Shown here in pieces: positions 1 through 8,247 of a stretch of 64,000 bases of DNA. Location of the stretch: NCBI GenBank assembly GCA_023410535.1, contig JAEYPR010000020.1, positions 124,001-188,000 on the forward strand, read 5' to 3'. The notes below the pieces were generated by a model. It ran no database searches, was not told the origin of the DNA, and was given only the letters and a program-made list of their open reading frames with translations. The position numbers and the translations under genes were made by a program. The number at the start of each line of letters is the position of its first letter. Position 1 is the first letter of the stretch. The stretch is from Bacillota bacterium (GTDB taxonomy: Bacteria; Bacillota; UBA4882; UBA8346).

Positions 1-105
1 GCCGGCCGGACCGTATTCCACGATACAGATATCCTTGATCGAACCCAACGTCCATAACAGCCCCATGCGATCCGAGGGAACCGGTAAATATTTATACAGC
101 CGCAT
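1..105 (-). CDS. Nitrogenase component 1-like protein, N-terminal fragment
   Basis: Only the first 35 codons are inside the window; the gene runs off the left edge. The visible N-terminus (MRLYKYLPVPSDRMGLLWTL) followed by a stretch ending in VEYGPAG resembles the start of nitrogenase component 1 (NifD/NifK, Oxidored_nitro) proteins, where an early EYGP or HGP loop precedes a cluster-binding cysteine. The ATG overlaps the end of the upstream nitrogenase-like gene by 14 bases, which suggests translational coupling and two subunits of one complex. The fragment is too short to tell NifD-like from NifK-like. A NifH-like reductase would be expected nearby but cannot be seen. Confidence 0.6.
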   Translation of the reverse strand, partial: MRLYKYLPVPSDRMGLLWTLGSIKDICIVEYGPAG

Positions 106-1408
106 GCCGTTGTTCCTTTCCGCTAGCCGTCGGTTTCAGCGCCGACTCACCGATTATTCGCATCAAGTCCGTAGTGACCTCAAACCCGATTTTCGCAGCT
201 ACCCGGTCGAACAGCACCTGACGGATGCCACACTGCGCCAAGCGTTCCGGGCTTTCATGCCCGATATAAAAATCGGGATGAAGTTGGCTGTAGATCGTCC
301 GTAGCGGAGCGATATTGGCCACCCGGGTGACATAAGGATCAAATCCCGCCGCCAGCAACGCCGCGCAATCCGCCGCATCGCCCGGATACAATTCACGGGT
401 TTGAATTAACAGCGGCCTCATTCTCAATCGGGCCAGGAAACCCGCCAACTCAAACGGAGGCAATGGTGAATTGCCGTAAATAAACCTTTTGCCCGTGAGT
501 TTCGCGCCGTATTCGCCAATGGCTTCAGCCACTTCCTGCCGACCCCGTTCAATCTCTTCCTCCAACTCAATCCCCAAGGCCGAGGCGATAGCGCGGTAGG
601 AGGCGGCAATCCGTTCCGGGTCCACATAGCGTTGAAACAGTATGTAATCCTGATCGAAACGCTCCTTCATCTGCCGGGCCAGGGGCAACCCGGTATGGTC
701 GGTAACGATATTTAACGCGGCGGCCGGCGCTTGGCGGATGGTTTGAATCGTAGCGGAACAGGGAAGTGTCAAATGAACTGCAATCCCATGGCGCCGCAAA
801 TTCTTCACTAGTTCGGTCTCATCCAGACTCTGATAGCGTTGTCCCAGCAAATTGACGGTGTTTTTCCGAAGCGGCTGAGCTTCCATCAACCCGGCCAATG
901 CTTCCAAAGCCCGTTCAATTCCGGGGATATGATTTTTACAGCTGAAATGCTCGGTCTTGACCAGCAGCAATTTGGCGCGGATTTTCGCCTGACAGAGCTG
1001 TAACGCGCCTTCCAAATCCTCGCCAGTCAATTCCGGGATACAAGTGGAGACCACCATGATGGCTGCGGGCGCAGATTCGCCATCAATCTTCAACAACGCT
1101 TGCTCCAATTCGTCCCGGCAGCCGAAGATCACATCGTGTTGATTCAAGCAGGCCGAAAAAAACTGGTCCGTATTGACCGCGTCGCCGCTCCGCGCGCGCA
1201 TCAGCACAAAATTTTTGGTATAATAGGCGCACTCCTCGGTTCCCAGGACCAAAACGGCCAGACCCTCGAGATTCCAAGTCGTCAACGCCACTCCGAACAA
1301 AGGACAGTGCGTTCCGGGAAATTGCGCGTTTGACAGCGGCAGAATATCCCGCGTCGTTTTAATCGCCGATAAACGGTTGAGCTTTTCTACACTGTACGGC
1401 GTCTCCAA
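92..1408 (-). CDS. Nitrogenase component 1-type oxidoreductase (NifD/NifK-like)
   Basis: A 438-residue member of the Oxidored_nitro family. Three cysteines sit where P-cluster or 4Fe-4S ligands lie in the family: C35 in GTHCPLFG, C60 in GTEECAYYTKN and C123 in STCIPELTGEDL. A later LPCSATIQTIRQAP segment matches the family pattern before the cofactor pocket, but I see no clear FeMo-cofactor His/Cys pair, so this is probably not a true N2-fixing subunit. It lies 15 bases after a FecE-type ATPase gene and overlaps a second nitrogenase-like gene. The family also includes enzymes that reduce tetrapyrroles (CfbD, BchN/B, BchY/Z) and C-S bonds (MarDK). Its place beside a TonB and Fec-type importer suggests, as inference, reductive processing of an imported metal chelate or tetrapyrrole. 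Confidence 0.85.
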   Translation of the reverse strand: METPYSVEKLNRLSAIKTTRDILPLSNAQFPGTHCPLFGVALTTWNLEGLAVLVLGTEECAYYTKNFVLMRARSGDAVNTDQFFSACLNQHDVIFGCRDELEQALLKIDGESAPAAIMVVSTCIPELTGEDLEGALQLCQAKIRAKLLLVKTEHFSCKNHIPGIERALEALAGLMEAQPLRKNTVNLLGQRYQSLDETELVKNLRRHGIAVHLTLPCSATIQTIRQAPAAALNIVTDHTGLPLARQMKERFDQDYILFQRYVDPERIAASYRAIASALGIELEEEIERGRQEVAEAIGEYGAKLTGKRFIYGNSPLPPFELAGFLARLRMRPLLIQTRELYPGDAADCAALLAAGFDPYVTRVANIAPLRTIYSQLHPDFYIGHESPERLAQCGIRQVLFDRVAAKIGFEVTTDLMRIIGESALKPTASGKEQRHAAV

Positions 1409-1423
1409 TGATTCACCCCTATC

Positions 1424-2233
1424 TCAAATCGGAGCGGAAGCGGCCAAACTCAACGGCACTACCACCGGTTTTTCAGACGCGCCATGACGCAGGATCGCCG
1501 CTTCCACTTGATAGACTTCTTTTAATAACGCTTCAGTGATCACGGTTTCAGGATGCCCTTCGGCAATTTTCCGACCGTGCCGCAGCACGACTACGTGGTC
1601 GCTATATTGAATCGCCTGATTGAGATCATGCAACACCATTACAATCGTCAGCTTCAATTCCCGGTTGAGCCGCCGCAACAGTTCCATAACCTCCAGTTGA
1701 TGGCTGATATCCAGAAACGTTGTTGGTTCGTCCAACAATAACACCGTCGGTTGCTGCGCCAAAGCCATCGCAATCCAAGCCCGTTGCCGTTCTCCGCCGG
1801 AAAGCCGTTGCAAAGGTCGCTCCGCTAAATCTACTAATTTAGTCTGCGCTAGCGCCCATTGCGTGACCTGTTCCGACTGCGTATCGTTCCAGGCATACCA
1901 CGGTTGATGCGGCGCGCGGCCATAAGCAATCAATTCCCGTACCGTTAGATCGGATAGGCTGACCGGGTCCTGCGTGAGAATACACAATTGTTTGGCCACT
2001 TCCTTGGTGGGCAATTGCTGGATCGCCCGGCCACTCAGATACACTGTTCCCCCGCTGCAACGCATCAGGCGCGCCAACGCCTTTAATATGGTAGATTTGC
2101 CGGAACCGTTCGGTCCAATCAAAGCGACTACCCTGCCGGGCCGGACGTCCAAATCAAATCCAGCGACGACGAGGCGGCGTTCATAGGCCAATTGTAAACC
2201 GGAGGCTTGAATCATTGATGCTTGGCTCATCAA
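1424..2233 (-). CDS. FecE/BtuD-type ABC transporter ATP-binding protein
   Basis: A 269-residue ATPase that would power import of an iron-siderophore, heme or corrinoid-type substrate. The Walker A motif GPNGSGKST is at 40-48, the ABC signature LSGGE at 144-148 and Walker B LLLDEP at 165-170, followed by the LHDLNQA switch region typical of FecE/FhuC/BtuD proteins. It starts four bases inside the permease gene and precedes the nitrogenase-like gene by 15 bases, so all appear to be one transcript. The substrate cannot be read from the ATPase itself. Confidence 0.93.
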   Translation of the reverse strand: MMSQASMIQASGLQLAYERRLVVAGFDLDVRPGRVVALIGPNGSGKSTILKALARLMRCSGGTVYLSGRAIQQLPTKEVAKQLCILTQDPVSLSDLTVRELIAYGRAPHQPWYAWNDTQSEQVTQWALAQTKLVDLAERPLQRLSGGERQRAWIAMALAQQPTVLLLDEPTTFLDISHQLEVMELLRRLNRELKLTIVMVLHDLNQAIQYSDHVVVLRHGRKIAEGHPETVITEALLKEVYQVEAAILRHGASEKPVVVPLSLAASAPI

Positions 2234-3240
2234 CCGCGACTCCCTCCTTTGCGCATCAGATAAAGAAAGAACGGTCCACCGCTGATCGCCATGATGATGC
2301 CCACCGGCAATTCAATTGGACTGAACGCAGTCCGCGCCACGCAATCGGCGCCCAACAGCAACGTGGCTCCCAATACGGCGGAGAGCGGCAACATGCCGCG
2401 GTAATCCGGACCCACCAACAAGCGGCTGATATGGGGCACCATTAAGCCCACAAAACCAATCAGCCCCACCACGGCGACGGTAATCCCAGCGTTAAACGCG
2501 GCGACCACTGTCAACAACAACCGGTCCCGGTCGACCCGCATTCCCAAGTTTTTGGCGACTTCATCGCCTAATCGTAATAGATTGGCGGTTTTAATCAAAA
2601 ACAACGCGGCGACCAAACCCAATCCGGCGTAAGGAAGCAACAATTTGACCTGATGCCAGCTCTTCCCCGACAAACTACCGTTCAACCACATAATCACCCC
2701 TTGAATCCGATCACTATACAGGGTAGAGAGCACAGCAGTGCCGCCCCCCAATATCGCATTGACCGCCACCCCGGCTAAAACGATCCGGGTCGGATCGGAT
2801 CCCTGCCGCCACGCCAAACTAAATACCAAAAAGCAGGCGACCATACCGCCCAGGAAACCGGCAAAAGGCACCAACCTGCTCAGTTCCGGAAAAATCAACA
2901 TAATCGTCAGAGCGACCAGACTTCCACCACTTGAGACGCCGATCAACCCCGGGTCCGCGAGCGGATTGCGCATTACCGCCTGCAACAGCGCTCCGGAGAC
3001 GGCCAGATTCGCGCCGACCATTAAAGCCACCAAGGCGCGCGGCAAGCGGATTCCCCAAACCACGATCGCGGCGGCCGCATCATCGGGCCGGAGCAACGCC
3101 CGCCAAACTTCGACCGTAGGATAATTGACGCTGCCGAACCGAAGTGCGGCTACTAAAGCAATGACCAATAACAGCACCGCGACCACTAAAGAGGTGCCAA
3201 CCGGGATTCTGCCGGACTCCTTGTTGCTGGCGCCGTTCAT
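2230..3240 (-). CDS. FecCD/BtuC-type ABC transporter permease
   Basis: A 336-residue integral inner-membrane protein of the FecCD family, with many hydrophobic segments and family hallmarks such as NPLADPGLIGVSSGG near residue 135 and GLIGFVGLMVPHI-type sequence before the last helices. It would act as a homodimer with the ATPase encoded next to it and receive substrate from the periplasmic binding protein. Its ATG overlaps the stop of the binding-protein gene by four bases and its end overlaps the ATPase gene by four, a tight import operon. Confidence 0.93.
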   Translation of the reverse strand: MNGASNKESGRIPVGTSLVVAVLLLVIALVAALRFGSVNYPTVEVWRALLRPDDAAAAIVVWGIRLPRALVALMVGANLAVSGALLQAVMRNPLADPGLIGVSSGGSLVALTIMLIFPELSRLVPFAGFLGGMVACFLVFSLAWRQGSDPTRIVLAGVAVNAILGGGTAVLSTLYSDRIQGVIMWLNGSLSGKSWHQVKLLLPYAGLGLVAALFLIKTANLLRLGDEVAKNLGMRVDRDRLLLTVVAAFNAGITVAVVGLIGFVGLMVPHISRLLVGPDYRGMLPLSAVLGATLLLGADCVARTAFSPIELPVGIIMAISGGPFFLYLMRKGGSRG

Positions 3241-4199
3241 TTAAGCCCTTTCGCCGGGAGACCATAAAGCAACTCCGCCAGTTTTTCCAACGCATCAATG
3301 CTTTTTAGGCCAGGATTGGCGAAAAATAACTCCGCCTCCAAGTCATATACCCGTCCTCGCTTGATTGCTTCGAGCCGTTTCCAGACCGGATCCGAGGCAA
3401 ATTCCTTTTGAAAGATTGCCGTGGTGGTTTCCGGATTGCCGTGGGCAATGCGTAGAATCACTTCAGGATTTGATTCCACCACTTTTTCCAGGCTGAAAGG
3501 AACATATCCGCTGAACATCCCGCCGGAAGACATCGCGGTCGTGACATTGACCCCCCGCAACGTCCTCACCAAATCGCCCACATACGAGTCCTCCCGGGCT
3601 AGCATAAATGATTCGGACGTGCCAAAGATAATCAATACTCTCGGTGGACGCCGGCCGGCAATCCGCGCCAATACAGCCCGTTCTCGTTTCTTGATTCCGG
3701 CCAGCAACCGTTCGGCCACTTCCTGCCGGTCAAAAGCCAACCCCAGTTTAGTGATGGAAGCCAACCCATCGGTATAAAGTTGATTGTCAATAAAATAAGA
3801 CCGCATCCCATGATCGACCAAGATCGGTTTCAGCGTCGCCTTAAACTGGGAACTGGCAATCACCAAATCGGGACGAACGTTTTTGATCTTTTCGATGTCG
3901 GGCCGCATCGCCATTCCCACCTCGGGAATGCCCTGCAATTGGGGCGGCAACACTTGCAGTGAAGCAGGGACTCCCACCGGTCGAATTCCCAAATGCGCGA
4001 GAATTTCGGCCGTGCTCCACGAAAGCACGACCACTCTTCGAGGCAGTTGCGGCAAAACAATTTGCGTTCCATCGCCTTCGATCAGGACAAAACGGGAAGT
4101 TGTTTGGCTGCTTGCCACTGACGCGTTCCAGCCTGACCCGATCATTAACAACAAGCAGAACGTCAGTAACAACACCCTTCCGCACTGATTGCCTTTCAT
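3237..4199 (-). CDS. Periplasmic substrate-binding protein, FecB/BtuF family
   Basis: About 320 residues. The ATG at 4199 is preceded by a good ribosome site (AAGGAAAGGGG, seven bases away), so it is preferred over an upstream in-frame TTG. The N-terminus is a signal peptide (MKGNQCGRVLLLTFCLLL) with no lipobox cysteine, which fits a soluble periplasmic protein in a diderm cell rather than a monoderm lipoprotein. The body has the class III layout (RRVVVLSWSTAEILAHLG, then RPDLVIASSQF, then a second lobe after a long helix). It should capture a metal chelate or corrinoid delivered by the TonB-dependent receptor encoded just upstream and hand it to the FecCD permease. Confidence 0.88.
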   Translation of the reverse strand: MKGNQCGRVLLLTFCLLLMIGSGWNASVASSQTTSRFVLIEGDGTQIVLPQLPRRVVVLSWSTAEILAHLGIRPVGVPASLQVLPPQLQGIPEVGMAMRPDIEKIKNVRPDLVIASSQFKATLKPILVDHGMRSYFIDNQLYTDGLASITKLGLAFDRQEVAERLLAGIKKRERAVLARIAGRRPPRVLIIFGTSESFMLAREDSYVGDLVRTLRGVNVTTAMSSGGMFSGYVPFSLEKVVESNPEVILRIAHGNPETTTAIFQKEFASDPVWKRLEAIKRGRVYDLEAELFFANPGLKSIDALEKLAELLYGLPAKGLK

Positions 4200-4345
4200 G
4201 AAATGACCCCTTTCCTTCGAACGCTCCTTTGTAATTGACAATGATCTGCGCTAAATGCGATAAAAATCAAGTAGTCGACCATGCTAACTGCCCGTCGCCG
4301 CTTGCGCCGGCAAATTAAGAAATCAGCCAGACGAAGCAGGGACCA

Positions 4346-4392
4346 GTCGCTGGACGGAACGGGCCAAAGAGAGTCCCGTTCCGTCCAGCGAC
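4346..4392 (-). repeat. Perfect 18-bp hairpin in the receptor-binding protein intergenic gap
   Basis: GTCGCTGGACGGAACGGG (4346-4363) and its exact reverse complement (4375-4392) flank an 11-base loop. The hairpin begins two bases past the stop codon of the TonB receptor gene. No T-run follows it on the minus strand, so it does not look like an intrinsic terminator. A role in blocking 3' decay of the receptor mRNA, giving more receptor than transporter, is inference. Confidence 0.8.
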
Positions 4393-4394
4393 CG

Positions 4395-6239
4395 TTAAAT
4401 TCGGACTTTAATTCCGACGTAATACTCTACTCCATCCAGATCCGGCGCGTCGGTCGCATCATCGACGCCTAACAAATTATTGGCCTTAATAAAGAGCCGG
4501 TAGTTCTTGGTGAGGGCCCGTTCCACACCCAGATTAAGCAAGAAATACTCATCGAGCTTCACAGCATTGTCATCATCATCGTAGCGTTTACCAACATACA
4601 AACTGGAAATTTGAAACTGGAGTCCGAACGGAGCAGTCCAATCCAATCCGAGATTAATGCTGTTCCGGGGTCGGCCCGTGAGTTCTTTGCCGGTATCCTT
4701 ATCCTCGGTTTCCAGGTACGTATACCCAAGGCTGCCGCTGAACCGTTCATTCCAACGACGTTTCAGACTGAGCTCCAGTCCTTGCGTCATGGCTTCGCCA
4801 ACATTCTGCCAGTACATGTTCCAGGGCCGGGGTCCCGAGATGACTGTACGTGAAGTGATTAGATTTTCGATATCATTCCGAAACAAGGTCGCTTGTCCGG
4901 AAACCCGCTCCGAAAAACGATAGTCGAGTCCCAATTGATATCCGACCGACTCTTCCGGCTGCAGGTCGGGGTTGGCGTGAACGATAAACGCGCTCCCCAT
5001 CCGCCAGTTATCGGCATATAGCGAAACAAGGGTCGGCGCAGTGAACGCTTTGCCTACCGAACCCCGGATCCGGGCTTTCTCATTCAACTGATATCCCACG
5101 CTTAAATTGGGATTGACCTCGCTGCCCCAACGGTCGTGATCGTCAAACCGCGTTCCCAAAATAACTTGAAACGGCGCCAAGTCAATCTCGTCTTGAATAA
5201 ACAAGGCAGTCGTCGTTTGATCGGCGGAATAGGCCTTGCCATGATCATCAATGAGTTCCCGGTGAACTTGCAAGCCGGCGGTGAGCTGATTTCGGGAGCC
5301 AATCAAGCGACTGTAGCCAAACTCCCCTTCATATGAATCATCCACATAGTCGGTGCTCCGGTCCTCCGTCCAATGTTTGTATGTAAACAGGGATCCCCGC
5401 GCATACCAATGGGAGAACTCATCGGGAGTATATTTCCAGTTGGAATTCAAGCCGACACGCTTCTGATTCCGCCCCTCATAGTCCATTTCATTGAATGAAT
5501 AATAAGGACTAAGTTCCAGTTTGGACTGAGGGCTGAAAGTATAACCGAGATTGGCGCTGACAATGTTCTCGTGATACTTGTCCGTCACCGCTTCCAACCC
5601 ATCGCTGCTACGATGAGTATAGGTAAGAATCCCGTTCCATTTTCCCTCACCAAATCCGGCGCTGCTTTCCAGTAGTTGCATGCTGCGGCTACCGCTTTCA
5701 AGCGTGAAACGACCGTATGGTTCTCCGTTTCCTTTTTTGGTGATAATATTAATGACGCCACCCATGGCATCGCTGCCGTACAACGATGAAAACGGCCCTT
5801 TCACAATCTCGATCTGTTCAACCATTTCCGGTGAGATACTCTGGATATCCACCCCGTCGTGACCACCGTAAAAACGCTGACCGTCAATTAAAATCAAAGT
5901 ATGACTGGAGTCCATGCCCCGTAACCGAATATTACCCTTGTTTCCCCAACTCCCGCCATCCTGAACGGTTTGAATGCCGGAGATATAATTCAGCGCTTCC
6001 TGCACCGTTTTTACATTCGCCTGCTCCAGCTCTTCCTTGGTGATCACTTCCACTGCGATCGGAACTTCATCCAATTGCCGTTCCGTTTTGGTCGACGTGG
6101 TTACTTTCACCTCGCCCAGATCGGTCTCGGATTGGGCACTCTCTTCTTCAGCCCAGACTACCGCCGACGCCCACATTCCCAACACGCAAAACGCGGTCAA
6201 CACTAGGCCGCCGACACGGCTATGCTGCCTTACCGTCAT
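4395..6239 (-). CDS. TonB-dependent outer-membrane receptor (BtuB/FepA-like)
   Basis: About 614 residues. The ATG at 6239 has GGAGGAG eight bases upstream, so it is chosen over an ATG five codons earlier that overlaps that site. A signal peptide ends near AEEE. A probable TonB box follows (DLGEVKVTTS), then a plug domain (roughly 45-160) with the family patterns IRLRGMDSSHTLILIDG and GPFSSLYGSDAMGGVINII. The rest is a beta-barrel of about 22 strands, ending in YYVGIKVRI. The length is close to BtuB. It would import a scarce chelate through the outer membrane with energy from TonB; ExbB and ExbD are not in the window. Confidence 0.92.
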   Translation of the reverse strand: MTVRQHSRVGGLVLTAFCVLGMWASAVVWAEEESAQSETDLGEVKVTTSTKTERQLDEVPIAVEVITKEELEQANVKTVQEALNYISGIQTVQDGGSWGNKGNIRLRGMDSSHTLILIDGQRFYGGHDGVDIQSISPEMVEQIEIVKGPFSSLYGSDAMGGVINIITKKGNGEPYGRFTLESGSRSMQLLESSAGFGEGKWNGILTYTHRSSDGLEAVTDKYHENIVSANLGYTFSPQSKLELSPYYSFNEMDYEGRNQKRVGLNSNWKYTPDEFSHWYARGSLFTYKHWTEDRSTDYVDDSYEGEFGYSRLIGSRNQLTAGLQVHRELIDDHGKAYSADQTTTALFIQDEIDLAPFQVILGTRFDDHDRWGSEVNPNLSVGYQLNEKARIRGSVGKAFTAPTLVSLYADNWRMGSAFIVHANPDLQPEESVGYQLGLDYRFSERVSGQATLFRNDIENLITSRTVISGPRPWNMYWQNVGEAMTQGLELSLKRRWNERFSGSLGYTYLETEDKDTGKELTGRPRNSINLGLDWTAPFGLQFQISSLYVGKRYDDDDNAVKLDEYFLLNLGVERALTKNYRLFIKANNLLGVDDATDAPDLDGVEYYVGIKVRI

Positions 6240-6274
6240 TTGTTTCTCCTCCATTCACAATATGTTTTATGAAC

Positions 6275-6296
6275 AAAGTTAGTATTGACTAACTTT
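6275..6296. promoter_or_regulatory. Operator-like palindrome before the TonB receptor gene
   Basis: AAAGTTAGT-ATTG-ACTAACTTT: perfect nine-base arms around a four-base spacer, about 36 bases upstream of the receptor start. The core GTTAGT-N4-ACTAAC recurs exactly in front of the tonB gene (7270-7285). This is most simply a binding site of one dimeric repressor, perhaps metal-responsive. The regulator is not encoded nearby. Confidence 0.75.
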
Positions 6297-6309
6297 AATT
6301 CCAAAAAAA

Positions 6310-7218
6310 TCAACGAGGCTCGGTGATTAACTGATACGTAATTGCCAATCGGACCGCTATCTTTTCAGCCGCGCTCCGGCCTGGAACCGGCGGAAAAGGC
6401 CCGGCCCGGCGTAATGTGGCGACCGCATCCTGATCTAAAATCTGAAAACCGGAAGTGCTAATTACCTTTAAATCCTTAATTCTTCCATCACCACCGATGA
6501 CAAACTCCAGATGCACCTTACCTTCCAACCCTCGTTCCTTGGCAAAGCGCGGATAGCGCTTCGTAGATTCAATCCGGGTCAAGATTTTCTGGAAATAGCT
6601 GTAGGGCAACAGAATTCGACCATCACCATTCGCTTGGCCGCCCACCGTTCCAATACTGTTTCCAGTTCCGGTTCCACCGACGTCGGCGCGACCGACGATC
6701 TCGCCGCCATTCTCCCGACCTGCACCGACCAATGAACCGTCGGTCCCGGTGGGTTCACTCGCTAATACCGGCGTTTGTACCCCAGCAGTTACCTGAGTTC
6801 CGGTGTTGGGGAGAGAAGGTTCTAGCGCCGCAAATGACTCCGGGCTCGGCATCGCCAACTGCGGCTGACCGATTACATCGCGCGCCGGTTCGGAAATGCG
6901 AGCCGGCGCTTCCGCGATCCGGTTAGACGTTTTCAAACCCGGTTTTACCGAATGGCGCGTCAATCGGCCTCGGTCAGACCGCGATCCGGGCTGCTCCTTC
7001 GTCATGGCAGCCATCGCCGACGCCGCCATTCCTTCGGCTTCCGCAGCCGTCATCTCGATCCAAACCGGAATCGCGGCCTTCGGCGCGGTGGGTTGAAAAA
7101 AAGTAACGCCGAACCATAACAATAAATGTAAGCCGAGCGAAACGGCTAACGCCGGCTGTAATAAGCCATCAAGTCGGCTTTGGACAAACCTTTCATTGTG
7201 AAGGTTACCCTGATGCAA
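6310..7218 (-). CDS. tonB: TonB-like energy transducer
   Basis: A 302-residue protein that couples inner-membrane energy to the outer-membrane receptor. It has a short cytoplasmic start, one transmembrane helix (about 22-40), a long low-complexity periplasmic linker rich in Ala, Gly and Pro, and a C-terminal TonB domain (about 205-300) with YPRFAKERGLEGKVHLEFV and VISTSGFQILDQDAVATLR. The start is a TTG with GGAGAG eight bases upstream; the nearby ATG is out of frame. It lies directly upstream of the receptor gene and carries the same operator motif, so the two are likely co-regulated. No exbB or exbD gene is visible. Confidence 0.87.
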   Translation of the reverse strand: MHQGNLHNERFVQSRLDGLLQPALAVSLGLHLLLWFGVTFFQPTAPKAAIPVWIEMTAAEAEGMAASAMAAMTKEQPGSRSDRGRLTRHSVKPGLKTSNRIAEAPARISEPARDVIGQPQLAMPSPESFAALEPSLPNTGTQVTAGVQTPVLASEPTGTDGSLVGAGRENGGEIVGRADVGGTGTGNSIGTVGGQANGDGRILLPYSYFQKILTRIESTKRYPRFAKERGLEGKVHLEFVIGGDGRIKDLKVISTSGFQILDQDAVATLRRAGPFPPVPGRSAAEKIAVRLAITYQLITEPR

Positions 7219-7267
7219 AGTTCATTCTCTCCAGATCTCCGCCAGCGGTGTAATTTGAATAATTATA

Positions 7268-7287
7268 ATGTTAGTTTCGACTAACTT
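7268..7287. promoter_or_regulatory. Operator-like palindrome before the tonB gene
   Basis: The core GTTAGT-TTCG-ACTAAC (7270-7285) matches the core of the palindrome at 6275-6296 with only the spacer changed. It is about 50 bases upstream of the tonB start, a normal place for a repressor site. Confidence 0.72.
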
Positions 7288-7462
7288 AGATCATAACCAT
7301 ATTTTACTACACTGTCAAGATTGTTTACATTTCTGTCATCGTAAAATTTAAAATCCACTCTTATAAAAAATATCGTTCTTTTGGCCATAGAAATAACGCA
7401 ACAAAACAACGCTATTGCAAGCTACCAATTACAATCATAAAGAAATTCCACCGTTAATAAAC

Positions 7463-7488
7463 AACCCCGCGACAGGGGCCGCGGGGTA
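7463..7488 (-). terminator. GC-rich hairpin, second possible rpsU terminator
   Basis: CCCCGCG (7465-7471) pairs with CGCGGGG (7480-7486) around an eight-base loop. On the minus strand it is followed by TTGTTTATT, a modest T-tract. It lies just past the stronger rpsU terminator and upstream of the tonB promoter, so it may insulate the two units. The rest of 7290-7460 is AT-rich with nothing I recognise. Confidence 0.5.
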
Positions 7489-7510
7489 TATTTCATCCCG
7501 TTCCAAGAAA

Positions 7511-7535
7511 ATAAAAAACCCGTCGTAGACGGGTT
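7511..7535 (-). terminator. Intrinsic terminator of rpsU
   Basis: AACCCGTC and GACGGGTT form an eight-base stem with a three-base loop, followed on the minus strand by TTTTTTAT. The stem includes the rpsU stop codon. Confidence 0.88.
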
Positions 7536-7713
7536 ATTTAAACTTACGTTTTCTGGCTGCTTCGGATTTCTTCTTCCGACGAACACTTGGCTTTTCATAA
7601 TGTTCGCGTTTGCGAACCTCAGCTAAAATGCCCGAAACTTGACATTCCCTTTTGAAGCGCCGTAAAGCGCTATCCAGGGTTTCGTTTTTTCCAATTTTAA
7701 TTTCAGTGGCCAC
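7534..7713 (-). CDS. rpsU: 30S ribosomal protein bS21
   Basis: About 59 residues, basic, ending in RRKKKSEAARKRKFK as in S21 of other Firmicutes. The start is taken as the GTG at 7713 (reads ATEIKIGKNETLDSALRRF), with GGGAGGG six bases upstream; a longer in-frame extension is not found in the family. S21 binds the small subunit near the anti-Shine-Dalgarno region. The gene follows the HIT and mtaB genes, an order common in Firmicutes downstream of the dnaK-dnaJ region, but it also has its own promoter and terminator. Confidence 0.95.
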   Translation of the reverse strand: MATEIKIGKNETLDSALRRFKRECQVSGILAEVRKREHYEKPSVRRKKKSEAARKRKFK

Positions 7714-7791
7714 ATATTTCCCTCCCCTCACTGCTTTCCTACCCATGACCCAATAGCAGTGTCCGGTTCGAAAACAAAATCACATTATATA

Positions 7792-7821
7792 ATTTTACTA
7801 TACGTAATGCCAAAATGTCAA
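7792..7821 (-). promoter_or_regulatory. Sigma-A-type promoter for rpsU
   Basis: On the minus strand TTGACA (7821-7816) is followed after 18 bases by TAAAAT (7797-7792), about 80 bases upstream of the rpsU start. It fits the vegetative consensus well. Confidence 0.65.
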
Positions 7822-7825
7822 TAAT

Positions 7826-8170
7826 TTAACCTGGAGGCCAAGCAAACATTCGACCGGCAATGATGTGAAAATGCAAATGATGAACGGCTTCACCGGCATC
7901 CCGGCCATAATTTACCACAACTCGAAACCCGCCTTCAATTAGGTTTGCTTCACGAACCGTCGTTTGGATTCCTTGAATCAACCCGGTCAACAAATTCGCC
8001 TCAACTAACTGCGAATCACAAAGATTATCGATGTGTTGTTTGGGGATTGCGAGAAAATGAACTGGAGCAACCGGTTGAATATCTTTAAAGATGATAATCT
8101 GGTCGTTCTCAAACACAATCTGACTCGGGATCTCTCGCTTCACGATTTTACAAAAGATACAATCGGACAA
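7826..8170 (-). CDS. hinT: HIT-family nucleotide hydrolase (HinT-like)
   Basis: About 114 residues. The histidine triad HHLHFHIIAG is at 97-106 and the protein ends with FAWPPG as usual for HinT. CIFC near residue 4 matches the zinc-type Cys pair found in many members. The start is the TTG at 8170, with AAGGAG nine bases upstream, giving the usual SDCIFCKI N-terminus. HinT proteins hydrolyse purine nucleoside phosphoramidates and acyl-adenylates. The gene lies between mtaB and rpsU on the same strand. Confidence 0.93.
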   Translation of the reverse strand: MSDCIFCKIVKREIPSQIVFENDQIIIFKDIQPVAPVHFLAIPKQHIDNLCDSQLVEANLLTGLIQGIQTTVREANLIEGGFRVVVNYGRDAGEAVHHLHFHIIAGRMFAWPPG

Positions 8171-8247
8171 AATGGATCGCTCCTTTATCACGCATATTCG
8201 ACAAGGCCAAAAAAAATTCCTGCAATATTTTTAATAAAGTTTAATCT

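Noticed and set aside
92..1408. A true nitrogen-fixing NifD or NifK
   Set aside because: No clear FeMo-cofactor ligands and no nifE/N/B genes nearby; the context is an import operon.
6275..6296. A classical Fur or DtxR box
   Set aside because: The palindrome does not match the Fur consensus, and the half-site spacing differs from DtxR sites, so no regulator family is assigned.
7219..7460. A cobalamin riboswitch before the TonB operon
   Set aside because: I looked for a B12-box-like sequence and the usual long structured leader and found neither.
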